From contig NC_081555.1 in assembly GCF_963082655.1 (NCBI RefSeq), positions 26,780,776-26,844,775 of the forward strand: 64,000 bases of DNA, written 5' to 3'. The notes below the pieces were generated by a model. That model made no database searches, was not told where the DNA came from, and saw only the letters and a list, made by a program, of their open reading frames with translations. A program made the position numbers and the translations under genes. How positions within the stretch are numbered: position 1 is the stretch's first letter; every line of letters starts with the position of its first letter. Positions 52,901-63,820 of the stretch are shown here, piece by piece. Source of the DNA: Stomoxys calcitrans (lineage: Eukaryota; Arthropoda; Insecta; Diptera; Muscidae).

Positions 52901-55569
52901 CGTCTGTCTGTTTATGGAAAGCTCTTTAACATTCGAAGGAGTTAAGCTAGACGCTGAAATTTTGTACAAATGCGTTCTACTAGACTAGGTCGGTAGGGAT
53001 TATACACAAGTCATATCGATCCATGTTTTGGTATAATCGCCATATAAACCGATCTCGGAGCTTGACTTCTTGAGCCTCTAGAGGGCACAGTTCTTATTCG
53101 AATTGGCTCAAATTTTGTAAGGGGTGTTTTGTTTTGAGTTTCAACAACATTGCCAGCTAAGGTTCCAATACTGTGTATTACCTGATATAGCTGCCATATA
53201 AACCGATTTGCTGTTTAACTTCTTGAGCCCCTAGAGGGCGCTGTTGTTATTCGATTTGGTTGAAATTTTGCAAGTGACGATTTGTTACGACTTCCAACAA
53301 CAGTGCCAGTTATGGCTCCAAATCGGTCTATAACTTGATACAGCTGCCATATAAACCGAATTCCCAATTTTATTTCTTCAGCCTCTAGAGGGCGTACGCA
53401 ATAATGTTCCTATTGGTCATAAATTTTGCACGTAAAGTTTTGCTATGACTATAGCCGTGCCAAGTATGGTCCAAATCGGTCCATAATCTGATATATTTCA
53501 CATATAAAAGCGTACGTCTAAAGCACAGAACGCATGGGTTCAAATCCCGGCGACAACAAAAAAAATTTTTTTTTTGCGCAGTGCACAGTGGGATATAAAA
53601 AAAAAACAGTAAAAAATATGCCGTGTGACAATGGGTAGAGATATCTCTTTGAAGTTTAAAACAGTGAGTTATTTTAAGCTTCCCGACATTTGACCCAGAT
53701 ATGTTTCAGATCCCACTATATTTAGATATAGCTGCCATATATACCGATCTGTCAATTAAGGTACTGAAGCCCATAAAAGCTGCATTTATTACCCGATTTC
53801 GCTGAAATTTGAAACAGTGAGTGGTTTTAAGCCTCCCGATATCCGACTCAAATATGGTTCAGTTCGGACTGTATTTTGATATAGCTGCAATATAGACCGA
53901 TGTGTGATTTCGCTCAAATTTTAATATAAGAGTAGTTTTAAGCCTTCCGCCATCTGACCCAAATATGATTAAGATCGGACTATATATAGATGGCATATAG
54001 ATATATTGGGTTGCCCAAAAAGTAATTGCGGATTTTTCATATAGTCGGCATTGACAAATGTTTTCACATCTTGTAACTCTGTAATTGCATTCTTTCTTCT
54101 GTCAGTTATCAGCTGTTACTTTTAGCTTGCTTTAGAAATAAGTGTAAAAAAAGTATATTTGATTAAAGTTCATTCTAAGTTTTATTAAAAATGCATTTAC
54201 TTTCTTTTAAAAAATCCGCAATTACTTTTTGGGCAACCCAATAGTTGCCATGTAGACCGATCTGCCGATTAAGGGTCTGCCAATATATGCCCATAAAAGC
54301 TTTATTTTTTTATCCGATTTCATTGAAATTTGAGGTAGTCAGTTGTTTTAAGCCTTCCGACATCCGATCCAATTATGATCCAGATCCGACTATAAAGATA
54401 TAGCTGCCATATAGACCGATGTAGCAATTTAGGTTCCTAATCCAACAAATAGCGGATTTATTGCCTGATTTACTTGGTCTTGGGTCCTGAATATAATGTG
54501 ATCCAGACAAGACTATTTGGTATAACTATGGATATGGTAGTGGAGTTATAATGAAATAGGATGATTTATCATTTGTTTATGTTTAATATGACTTTTAGTC
54601 CACGGCGATTTTAGGTAAGTTTAGAAGTAGCAAAGAACGAAATAGACGACCAAGGTAGAATGATGGGCAGAGAGGAGACATGGGAGTTTAAAAACACTTA
54701 AACTTTTAACTTGGAAGATCCGAGTCATGAAACTCCAGAGACATTTTGTCTTTAGAGCATTTCATAGAAATTTTGTATTTAAAGAAAATTTTATTAAAGT
54801 TTCATAGAAATTTTGTCTTCAGAGAAATTTGGCTCTTAGAGTAAATTTCCTAGAAATTTAGTTTTTTTTAATGATTTTCTTTTAGTTATGAATTTCAACT
54901 TACCACCTCAAACACCCTTTTGTTTACAAAGGGCCTAATGATTGACATAATTTTATTCATATACGATGGACAGTTGATCAGATGAATGGCTCTTATCCGT
55001 ATGGGATAGGCCTCTTGCAGGAATTTAACCATTGCTCGTAGAACTCTAAATGACATTTGACGCATATGACCCATGGTGTGGCAGGCCATATCAGTTACAT
55101 GAACATCGCCCTTAGCTAGCACAGGCACGCCATCGATTACTGCATCGGGAAGACTAAAACGTGTATCGGCTAGCAACATATAAGTCTTGGTGTCTTGGGC
55201 ATGGTGGATCTGTAGATTGGATATCACATTTAAATTTATTTACATTTCAAGAAGGGACTGTTTACCATTTTTGGATCTGAGCTGTTTATACGATGTATCA
55301 TTACACGATAACTTTGCGGCGTCAGACCTGGCAGTGGAATAATGTCTCTGCAAGAAAACATACGACGAATGAAAAAGTATTCAGCTCTTCCATGGTACAA
55401 GTAACTTACGCAAAGGCAAGTGTATTTTCGGTGTCTTCATCCGTGGGATCACGATCTGCAAAAATGTAGGCGTTGTCAAATCGCATGGAGTAATTTGTCT
55501 CGAGTAACTTTTGGGTTTTCTCTACATCTTTTTGCATGCAGTAATAGAAGCGGGTGAGGAGGACACGAT
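49987..55569 (-). CDS. CRAL-TRIO (Sec14-like) lipid-transfer protein, copy C (5' exon missing)
   Basis: Third paralogue, with unknown lipid ligand. Exons present are 55410-55569, 55266-55347, 54904-55209, 50087-50223 and 49987-50023. The frame is open and the phases are the same as copies A and B. It would give 270 aa with a 91-nt first exon, which I did not find up to 64000. It starts in the N-terminal helical domain (VLLTRFYYCMQKDVEKTQKL), then DIIPLPGLTPQSYRV, the core IRIRAIHLINCPSYMNKIMS, MLPEEYGGNAGTIPELKKK, and ends RDYLMDPDYWSR. The 4.7-kb intron before exon 5 holds retrotransposon fragments, tandem-core repeats and a MITE. Confidence 0.9.
50881..51830 (+). mobile_element. Non-LTR retrotransposon fragment (RT end, RNase H, C-terminus)
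   Basis: Frames read FTESAKYLGVLLERKLNFKS (post-RT block), then GINIFSDSQAAIKSLENV and CSRSFNEIAEQFNI (RNase H with Asp), then MTSHCLIGKHADRLKVASND and a broken VCG knuckle. Distinct from the LOA-like copies. Inside copy C's intron, on the opposite strand. Frameshifted. Confidence 0.75.
51985..52240. repeat. Degenerate TGCTG/CAGCA repeat
   Basis: Repeated AGCAG, TTTGCTGA and GCTAAAA words like those at 28030-28195. Confidence 0.45.
52482..52680 (-). mobile_element. 3' tail of a Jockey-like element
   Basis: Reverse complement of the tail at 10905-11020: TTGTTGTTGTTGTAG, then GAGGCGGCAGCCCTTGCTGA and CAATCCGGTAAGAGCAACC. Confidence 0.6.
52765..53520 (+). repeat. Type-1 tandem-core repeat element, 3'-truncated
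   Basis: Starts TTTTTACCCTTCACCATTGG, then tandem units with ATATAGCTGCCATATAAACC and CTCTAGAGGGCGC. A B-box-like GGTTCAAATCCCGG follows at about 53530. Confidence 0.75.
53600..54540 (+). repeat. Type-2 tandem-core repeat, split by a MITE
   Basis: Units have GATATAGCTGCCATATAGAC, GAAATTTGAAACAGTGAG and TTTAAGCCTCCCGA. It matches the type-2 element at 57219-58752 in opposite orientation. The MITE at 54006-54241 interrupts one unit. Confidence 0.75.
54006..54241. mobile_element. Mariner-type MITE, copy 2
   Basis: A 236-bp near-identical copy of the element at 9697-9927, TA on both sides, inserted in a type-2 repeat unit (CATATAGA ... GTTGCCATGTAGACC). Confidence 0.88.
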
Positions 55570-55888
55570 CTGAAAAATTAAAAAAAATGTTTGAAACACA
55601 TTAAAAATGTCTACGAAATTTTCTTATAATACGAAGTTTCCATGAAATTTTCCAACAATAAAAAAATGTTAATTTTTATAAAATTTTCTCTAACACAAAG
55701 TTTAGAGAAAATTTCTCTAAAGAAGAAATTTCTATGAAAAATATAGGCAACCCTATTAATTACAATTTTTATATCCTCCACCATTCCGTTTGTAACATCA
55801 TTCCGTTTGTAGCACATCGAAATATTCATCTGAGACACAACAAACAAGTCCTGACATTTTAAGACGATTTAGCCATGTCTATGTTAAA

Positions 55889-55999
55889 ACTCATGTCTAT
55901 ACAGACAAGCCTGCTTCAATTGACGCATTGGAAGATAGTATTAAAGCATTTATTAGTGAAATACCGCCCGAAATGTTGGAAAGAGTACGCGAAAATTGA
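55889..55999 (+). mobile_element. Mariner-like transposase C-terminal fragment
   Basis: The + frame reads THVYTDKPASIDALEDSIKA, then FISEIPPEMLERVREN, then TGA. This is the C-terminal tail typical of the same IS630/mariner transposase family as at 17974-18580. At 56000 it joins directly to LOA-like sequence. Confidence 0.75.
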
Positions 56000-57190
56000 A
56001 CTGTATTTTCACAGCGTGGACTTGCTTATGCTCCGAAAGCCTGGCAGGAGGCAATGGTGATATTTATACCCAACCAATGGCCTACAGACCTATAAGCCAT
56101 TCGTCCATTCTACTCAAACCCATGCAACTTATTGACACCATGGTAAAGAGAAGGACATCCTGCGAACTGCTCAAATTTAAACAGCATGCCTATGTCAAGG
56201 GAAAGTCGGTGGAGACTGCCCTTTCATGAGGTTGTGCATAAAATAGAATAATCCTTCGATGCCAAGACGTACACATTGGTGGTTGCATTGATATCGAAGG
56301 GGCTTTTAACAATGTGTAGACCGACACACTGTTCCAATCCTTAGTCCAGTACCGGGTGGACCAGGATCTTAGAGTCTGGATAAACCATATGCTAAGGAAT
56401 AGGTGGGTAAATTGTGGATCCCAACCCAAGACATAAATATAAGGAAGAGAGAGCCATAGGGCATGCCACAGGGATGTATTTTATCGCCACTTCTATGAGT
56501 GGCCATCATAAATAACCTATTACGGATGCTGCCTGATGAGGGTTTTGAACTATGTTATAATACTTCTAAAGGGTAAGGATCCGAATCAGCTATGCAGAAG
56601 GGCCGAAAGGGTCCTACAGATGTCATACGATTGGGCTAGACCTAGGGGTCTTAACCACGTTTCCTCAATAGATCGAATTCGATATCTGACAAGGTCAAAT
56701 ACTCAGGGGTGATCTTGGACGGGAAACTGAACTTGAAGTGTCATATTCAGGAGCGTACCGAGAAGGTTCACAGATGTTGGCCATTATGTAGATGGGCCGC
56801 AGGCTTGAAATGGGGCTTGGCTCTACAGAAGCATAATTAGACCAATGCTTAGTTGCGGCTCAGTAGTTTGGTGGGCCGCGATGGAGAAAAGTGCAACTTT
56901 AAGATTATAAAACAGGTTCAGAAAACATTTTGACTTGGCATAGGCGGAGCGACGAGAAACACGCCCACTAAGGCACTCGAGACTATTCTAGATATCCAAC
57001 CCATAGACATACCCATTAAGTCGGAGGCAATCACTGCGACTATGAAACTCCTAACTATGAGAATAGGAGCAGGTCATACCATCGCGGTATAATCGTGGCG
57101 ACGATAGGTTTCCTATCGGAAGGAAGGGAAGAGGTTTCCGATGGGATACCTGAGACGATACTTGAGGTCGAGGTTGAGTGCGATCAAAGC
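56000..57190 (+). mobile_element. LOA-like retrotransposon fragment (RT)
   Basis: Matches the copy at 47180-48480: the CTGTATTTTCACAG start, then KAWQEA, LLKFKQHAYVKGKSVETAL, then the motif A and GTPQGCILSPLL regions and the post-RT block. Stops and small deletions; the YADD segment is lost near 56545. The RNase H part is cut off at about 57190. Confidence 0.8.
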
Positions 57191-57218
57191 TAGAGGATCA
57201 GTTGACAAAAAAAAAAAA

Positions 57219-58752
57219 AACAAGTAAAAAGGCATTAAGTTCGGATACCCACCACCTCGGGTATATATGTAAACCCCCTTTCGTCACAATCCGATGAAAA
57301 TTGGATAACTTATGCACCCAAATTCGGCACGGACATTGAGTGGTCTTATAAATATAAGTCACTGTTGAATTTTGTATTTCAAATTTCAACAACATACAAA
57401 TAAATTAAGCTTTTACGAGCTTCAGACCCTTAACCGGTATATCGGTCTATATGACAGCTATATCTAAATACAGTCCTATTTTTACCATATTTGGGTCGGA
57501 TGGCGGATGGCCTGAAACTACTCACTGTTTCAAATCTCACTGAAATTGAATAAAAAATAATGCTTTTATGGGCTTCAGACCCTTTATAGGGAGATCGGTC
57601 TATATGGCAGCTATATCGAAATATAGTCCGATCCAAACCATATTTGGGGCGGATGTCGGGAGCCTGAAAGTAATCCACTGTTTAAAATTTTAGCCAAATT
57701 GGGCAATAAATAAAGCTTTTATGGGCTTCAGACCCTTTATCGGAAAATCGGTCTTTCAATGTAGATATATAGGTCAGCTATATCTACATATAGTTAGATC
57801 TGAATCATATTTGGGTCAGATGTTGGTAGGCCTAAAACTACTCACTGTTTTAAATTTCAGCAAAATCGGATAAAAAATAAAGCTTTTATGGGCTTCAGAC
57901 CCTTTATCAGCAGATCGGTCTATATGGCAGCTATATCTAAATATAGTCCGATCCAAACCATATTTGGGGCGGATGTCGGGAGACCTAGAACTGCCAACTA
58001 TTTCAAATTTCAGCGAAATCGGATAATAAATAAGCCCTATTTATTATCCGACTTCGTTTATGAGCTTCAGACCCTTTATCGGGAGATCGGTCTATAGGGC
58101 AGCTATATCTAAATATAGTCCGATCTGTACCATATTTGGGTCGGATAATGGGAGGCTTAAAACTGCGCACTATTCCAAATTTCAGCGAAATTGGGCAATA
58201 AATAAAGCGTTTATGGGCTTCAGACTCTTTATCGGGAGATCGGTTTATATGGCAGCTATATCTAAATATAGTCGGATCCAAACCATATTTGTGTCAGAAG
58301 TCGGGATGCCCATAGCTACTTACTGTTTAAAATTTCAGGAAAATCGGATGAAAAATGAAGTTTTTATGGGCATTAAGGGTCTAATCTTATCGGAAAATCG
58401 GTCTATATAGCAGCTATATCCAAATATGGTCCGATTTGGCCCGTTCAAGAACTTAACCAGCGTGCATAAAAAAGACGTATCATGGCCAAATTTCAGCTAA
58501 ATATCCCAATTTTTGAAGGCTATAGAGTCATTACAACAGACGGAAGGACAGACGGATAGACGGACAGACGGATAGACGGACAGACGAATAGACGGATAGA
58601 CGGACAGACATACGTTAAATCGTCTTAGAATTTTACGACGATGCGTAATATATATACTTTGTAGGGTCGGAAATTGGTATTTCGATGTGTTGCAAACGGA
58701 ATGACTAAATGAATATACAGGGGGTATATCCTACAGTGGTGGGTATAAAAAC
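57219..58752 (-). repeat. Type-2 tandem-core repeat element, complete
   Basis: Starts AACAAGTAAAAAGGCATTAA and ends CCTACAGTGGTGGGTATAAA. Between are about eight units of roughly 150-170 bp with TTATGGGCTTCAGACCCTTT, ATCGGTCTATATGGCAGCTA and ATATAGTCCGATCC, then a GACAGACGGATAGACGGAC run. Its ends correspond to those of type 1 although the unit sequence differs. Confidence 0.85.
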
Positions 58753-58849
58753 ATACATATGCCAAAATACTTTGGGGCATCATTAGAAAGACCACTGTGC
58801 GCCGTTAGCTTAGTTGAATGTATCCAAAATACAACGATTAACGAATAAA

Positions 58850-58970
58850 GAAGTCCCAGCGAAAAATCATTTGAATATGAACCTGAAAGTAAACACAGAA
58901 CAGAATGACCAAAACTTGGAGTAAAAGATCAAGAGGAGAAAGACATCTCGGACTGTAATAGCCAACTTAA
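58850..58970 (+). mobile_element. RTE C-terminal fragment
   Basis: Resembles the GKLGGTRKPGRPKVRWNDQ to EDTSKLG region of the RTE copy at 22650-22780 (VPAKNHL, EQNDQN, ERHLG in shifting frames). Confidence 0.5.
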
Positions 58971-60080
58971 GCAAAAATCAAAGCTTACTTCTGTTTATTG
59001 TCCATTTATACTTGTTTTATTGATTATCGAATATGTTTTCTTTGCACGTTTCGTAAGAGCTCTGGGCGGTGGTAGAATAATCAGTAAAGGTATACGACAT
59101 AATGAAGAAGATAAGCTTAAACTGAACAAATTCATGCAAAAAACTATGTTAAGCTCATTCAAACGTGTGCGGCATAGAAATCTAAATATAATTCTGTGAT
59201 AACAGAAGTGTGTATAGGATTTTTTTTATATTGTTTTATTTTTTTTTTTTTTTCAATGGGTTATAGATCATAAAAATTGACAAATTTTGTTTACAAGCCT
59301 AAACTATCACTTATGGGTAAAGGAAGTAAACTTATGGCAAAGCTCAAAAAATGCAAGAACTTTTAAAATTTCTGCCAATACATTATGCCTAGGCATGGTT
59401 TTAAAATTCTGTTGAGCAGCACTATTTGATATTAAAGACTTGTGTGGAAAGTTTTCCAGTTTCTTAATGGGATAGGATAGCTTAAAGGCTTGGCTGACTT
59501 GATTTAAAGCGTTGTGCGCTAGAAATTAAAGTATGTATGTTTGCATGTCATATCAGATTTTATATAGAACACATCAGACGTGACTGAAATTACTAACAAA
59601 ACTTTTACTTCTACCTACAATAGGTATATATTGAATTTTCAACTACCCTGCTTTCTTGTTATATACTCCAAAAATTGCTTATAATTAAAAAATAAACAAG
59701 TTTTATAAGTACTATACAAAACACGATCAATTGTGTATAATTTAATTTTTTTCCAACAGGTTCAAAATAAATGGAAAGATTTTTATTTTTAAACGGAATA
59801 TTTGAAAGAAGAAGGTACTACCATAATAAGTAATCTTAGTATGTCATTAAGTTTGAAGGTCTTGCTTCTGTTCACGCATAACAATTTAATTTGAATTTCT
59901 ATAGACGTTGTAGAATATAATAAACAAAAAATAACTGCAATTAGGAAATCAGGTTTTTGTTTTTTTTTTTTTTGCAACCAATATCAGTCGTTTGTATTTT
60001 ACAAAAAAGTAGTTTTAATTTTGAGATAATTAAAATAAATAATTTTTAGACTTTGGGACAAAGTGACATGATATGCCAAA
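58971..60080. other. Unclassified AT-rich stretch
   Basis: Poly-T and poly-A runs; no exon, transposon domain or ordered repeat seen. It may be intron 1 of CRAL-TRIO copy C. Confidence 0.45.
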
Positions 60081-60084
60081 AACT

Positions 60085-60420
60085 AAATCTACCTTAGAAT
60101 AATTAAAATAATAAATAATAAATTTATTGTCATTGGTAGACTCACTGTAAGGAAATCTTTACCGACCCTTTCAAAGTGGACAGTTACTGCTCTTGATGGC
60201 CGACCCGTAATATCAATATCTTCGGCATAGGCGAGCAGTATGTTTTCTTTTGTGAATAGTGTGCCATACCTAATCACATCTACTATCCGTATAAACCTCT
60301 CCAGCAAGAAATTTAAGAGAACACATGATAAGCAGTCTCCCTGTCTGCAACCTCTTTTGTATCGGAGAGCTTTGTAGCTCTCCTTTGTAACAGCAGGTGT
60401 CTATCTGACTTTCTTTGATC
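60085..60420 (-). mobile_element. RTE reverse transcriptase fragment around YADD
   Basis: The minus strand reads DVIRYGTLFTKENILLAYAE, then DIDITGRPSRAVTVHFERVG. The YADD motif is present as YAED, a catalytic Asp changed to Glu. Confidence 0.75.
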
Positions 60421-60545
60421 TTTTTTTTTTTGAATTGACAAAGAGTGAATAATAGATCTATGATGCATTTATCATACCCACAGCCTAATTGCTAAGACCC
60501 ACATATCTAGTATATTTTTGTCCTATTCCCTTCTCGCAAAACGAT

Positions 60546-60965
60546 CGAAATGTCACACTGTATGCGCTAGAAGGTAGACTTTTTCCTGTGTAATTGATAC
60601 GTACTGTCTGGTCTCCTTTCATGTGTACTTAGTATGCTGAGCTTAAAATCAACGGGTATGCGTTCAATTAGCCAGATTGCGTAGACGAACTTAGGTCACG
60701 TCCGGTCTGATGTAGTTTAGATGGTAATTCGTCGGCACCTGCTGCCTTGTTGAAATATCGCACTGTATGCGCTGGAAAGGAGACTTTTTCTTGAGTAATT
60801 GAAACGTAATGTCTGGTCTCCCTTCATGTGTACTTAGTATGCTGAGCTTACAAACATTGGGTATGCGTTCTATTAGCCATACGAACTTGCGTAGACGAAC
60901 TTAAGTCATGTCCCGTCTGATATAGTTTAGATGGAAAAACGTCGATTCCTGCTGCCTTGTTCTCC
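60546..60965. repeat. Two tandem copies of about 215 bp, RTE-derived
   Basis: CACTGTATGCGCT to CTGCTGCCTTGTT occurs twice. On the minus strand it matches the RT segment before and after the KKGDKT block. Confidence 0.75.
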
Positions 60966-62230
60966 AATTGTAGCATATGCATTCTTTTAACCAGATTAAG
61001 CTGAAGAGTTAATGCATACGCCTCATCACCATGTTGCCCCCGGTATTAAATAACGCAGCTGGTAACCCATCGGCACCTGCTACCTTTTTCTTCAGCCGGC
61101 TTATTAATGCGCTGAACTCATTTTGACTAGGCGATATATTGTACATTTAATTCCATTTTGCGAGTTGAGAACGGGGAGTGAATGAGTCCTTTAGGTTCCG
61201 CGGGGTGGTCTCTAAGGATCCGAAAACTCTTGGGAGCATTACAAGAAATTCAGAACCTGGACGGAGTCTAGCCCTGAGACTCTCGAACACCTCGCTGCCA
61301 TACATCCCCTGGTTGCTCGGACGTAAACTGTATAGTATATAGTTTAGATGGTAATTCGTCTCTTCCCGCTGCCTTGTTGTTCTCCAATCATAGAGTATGT
61401 ATTCTTTTAACCAGATTAAGCTGAAGAATTAATGCATACGATCATCTCAACTCATCAACATGTCGCCTTATCCGATCTTAAATAATTCAGTTGATAACCC
61501 ATCGGCACCTGCTACATTCTTATTCAGCCGGGTTATTAATGCGCTGAACTCATTCTGACCAGGTGATATAAATTTAATACCATTTTGCGAGTTGAGAAAG
61601 GGAGTTCATAAGTCCTCCAGGTTCCGCAGGGTGGTCTCTAAGGATACGAAAACTCTTGGGACCATTCCAAGAGATTGCGGAACCTGGACAGATTTTAGCC
61701 CTGAGACACCGGAACTACTGGCTGCTACACACTCCCCTGGTTGCTCGAACGAAACCTGACATAGTTTAGATGGTAATTCGTCGGTTCCTGCTGCCTTGTT
61801 GGTCTCCAATCATAGAGTATGTATACTTTTAACCAGATTAAGCTGAAGAATTAATGCATACGCTCATCTCAACTCATCAACATGTTGTCTCCTCCGGTCT
61901 TAAATAATTAAGCTGGTAACCCATCGGCACCTGCTACTTTCTTCTTCGGCCTGCTTATTAATGCGCTGAACTCATTCTGATAAGGCAATATATATTTCTT
62001 ACCATTTTGCGAGTTGAGAAAGGGAGTGCATAATTCCTCCAGGTTTCGCAGGGTGCTCTCCAAGGATCCGAAACCTCTTGGGAACTTTTCAAGAAATTTC
62101 AGAACCTTGGCGGAGTCTAGCTCTGTGACGCTCGAACTACTGGCTGCTACACACTCCTCTGGTTGCTCGGACATTACTTTGAATGTATCGATGTCCCTTT
62201 GTAGCGACACTGTGCATGATACGGTTGAGC
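60945..62230 (-). repeat. Three tandem units of about 420 bp, RTE-derived chimera
   Basis: CCAGATTAAGCTGAAGA occurs at 60991, 61411 and 61833. On the minus strand each unit fuses RTE-like NKAAGTDELPSKL and VAGADGLPAELF segments with a sequence I do not recognise (EECVAASSSSVTELDSAK, then SLESTLRNLEEL and PFLNSQNGKK). A 122-aa open frame at 61908-62276 covers the last unit. Other units have stops. Confidence 0.75.
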
Positions 62231-62454
62231 CCCACATATGAATGGAACCAGATGGCTTACTACCTGCAAATGGCAAGACTGTTTGCCATACGAATTCTTG
62301 AGATGATTTTTAAGAGCTGCGTTTGGCGAGACTACATACCAAGTGAGTTTCAGGAGGTAAGCAGGTTTTCATCACGAACGCGGTGAAACCGAGCCACTCA
62401 CTAACTAAGGACTTCATGCCAATCAGTCTCTCATGTTGAAGACCCTGGAGACAC

Positions 62455-63820
62455 TAAGTTTGGTTAGGTAGGGTTGAAAGAGGGTGCAGATAGTAATCCG
62501 CCTCATACCACTATGGACATACACCTAAGCCAGGACATACACCGAGTCACTCACTAACCAAGGACTACATGCCAATCTCATGTTGAAGACCCTGGAGACA
62601 CAAGGTTAGGTTAGGTAAGGTTGATAAGAGGGTGCAGATATTAATCCACTCCATGCCACTATGCATATAAACCTAAGGTGGTAATCTGCTTGTTGTGCGC
62701 TTGTAATCTCCATGTTGTGCGCCTTAGGTGGTTCATGTCTGGTAACGTGTCCCAATCTAAGTGCCGGTATCTGTTAGATGCGAACAATAGCAAAGGAAAT
62801 GCTCCAAAGTTTCATCATTTTCACCGCATGCCCTACACATGCTATCACTTTTCGTACCGATATTACAAAAGTGCGCTCGTAGTCCTATGTGTCCCGTCAT
62901 GATAGCAATAGCTATACCGACCTCCTTCTTACTTCCTTTCGGTAATCGCTTCTTCTTCTCACGATCTGGATCCCCCCTTTAGGATTTTCGGCGTCCTATC
63001 GACCGTTTCGCTGTTCCACAGGGAATGCATGCGAATTCGTCGCCCACGCCCTTTACTCGGACTGTGTCGACCCGAAATGGTTCGAGTTAATCATGTTTAT
63101 TGACGGCAGTCCTCTGGCCTTAACTGCCAAATCGTCTGCCCTTTCATTCCCCCTTACTCCCTTATGGCTCGACACCCATCGTTAATCTGCTTCTTACACT
63201 GCAAGACTGTTCGTGACGTTACCTTACTGGTTGCTACAGACCTTATGGCAATTTCACTATCTGTAAAGATGTTCACACTCGACGTCCTCGCGTTAACACC
63301 ACCCCACCACTTCACGGATTCCGTGATCGCGCGGATCTTCACAGGCAGAACCGTATTATGGTCAGGCAGTCTAAAAGAGATATCAGTCCTTGGGTTCTTA
63401 ATGTAGTGGTTCAAGGTTCATCTCAGGTATCCGATGGGAAACCTCTTCCCTTCCTTCCAGGTTTTCTATCGTCGCTTCGATTATCAATCCATTCTCCCAT
63501 CGCCTTAAGTCTCATAGCCGCAGTGGCTGCCTCACACTTAATCTGTATGTCAATGGATCGGATACATAGAATAGTCTCTAATGCCCAATTGGGCTTGGTC
63601 CTAATCGCTCCGCCTATACTAAGACAACATGTTCTCTGAACCTGTTGTATCGTCATTATGAACCTGAACCTGTTGTATGGTCCTTATGTTGCACTTTTTC
63701 TCCATTGCAGTCCACCAAACTACTGATGCGTAAGTAAGTATTGGTCTAATCACGCTGCTGTAGAGCCAGTGGACTATCGTCGGATTCAGGCCCCATTTCG
63801 AATAGTCTTTTGTTAACAGG
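62455..63820 (-). mobile_element. LOA-like retrotransposon 3' part
   Basis: On the minus strand: post-RT block (WALETILCIRSIDIQIKCEA), RNase H with DISFRLPDHNT, KIRAITESVK and NIFTDSEIAIRS, then the C-terminal region and the 3' tail, which is present twice (near 62460-62540 and 62600-62680). A GAACCTGTTGTAT segment is duplicated near 63640-63680. 5'-truncated. Confidence 0.8.
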
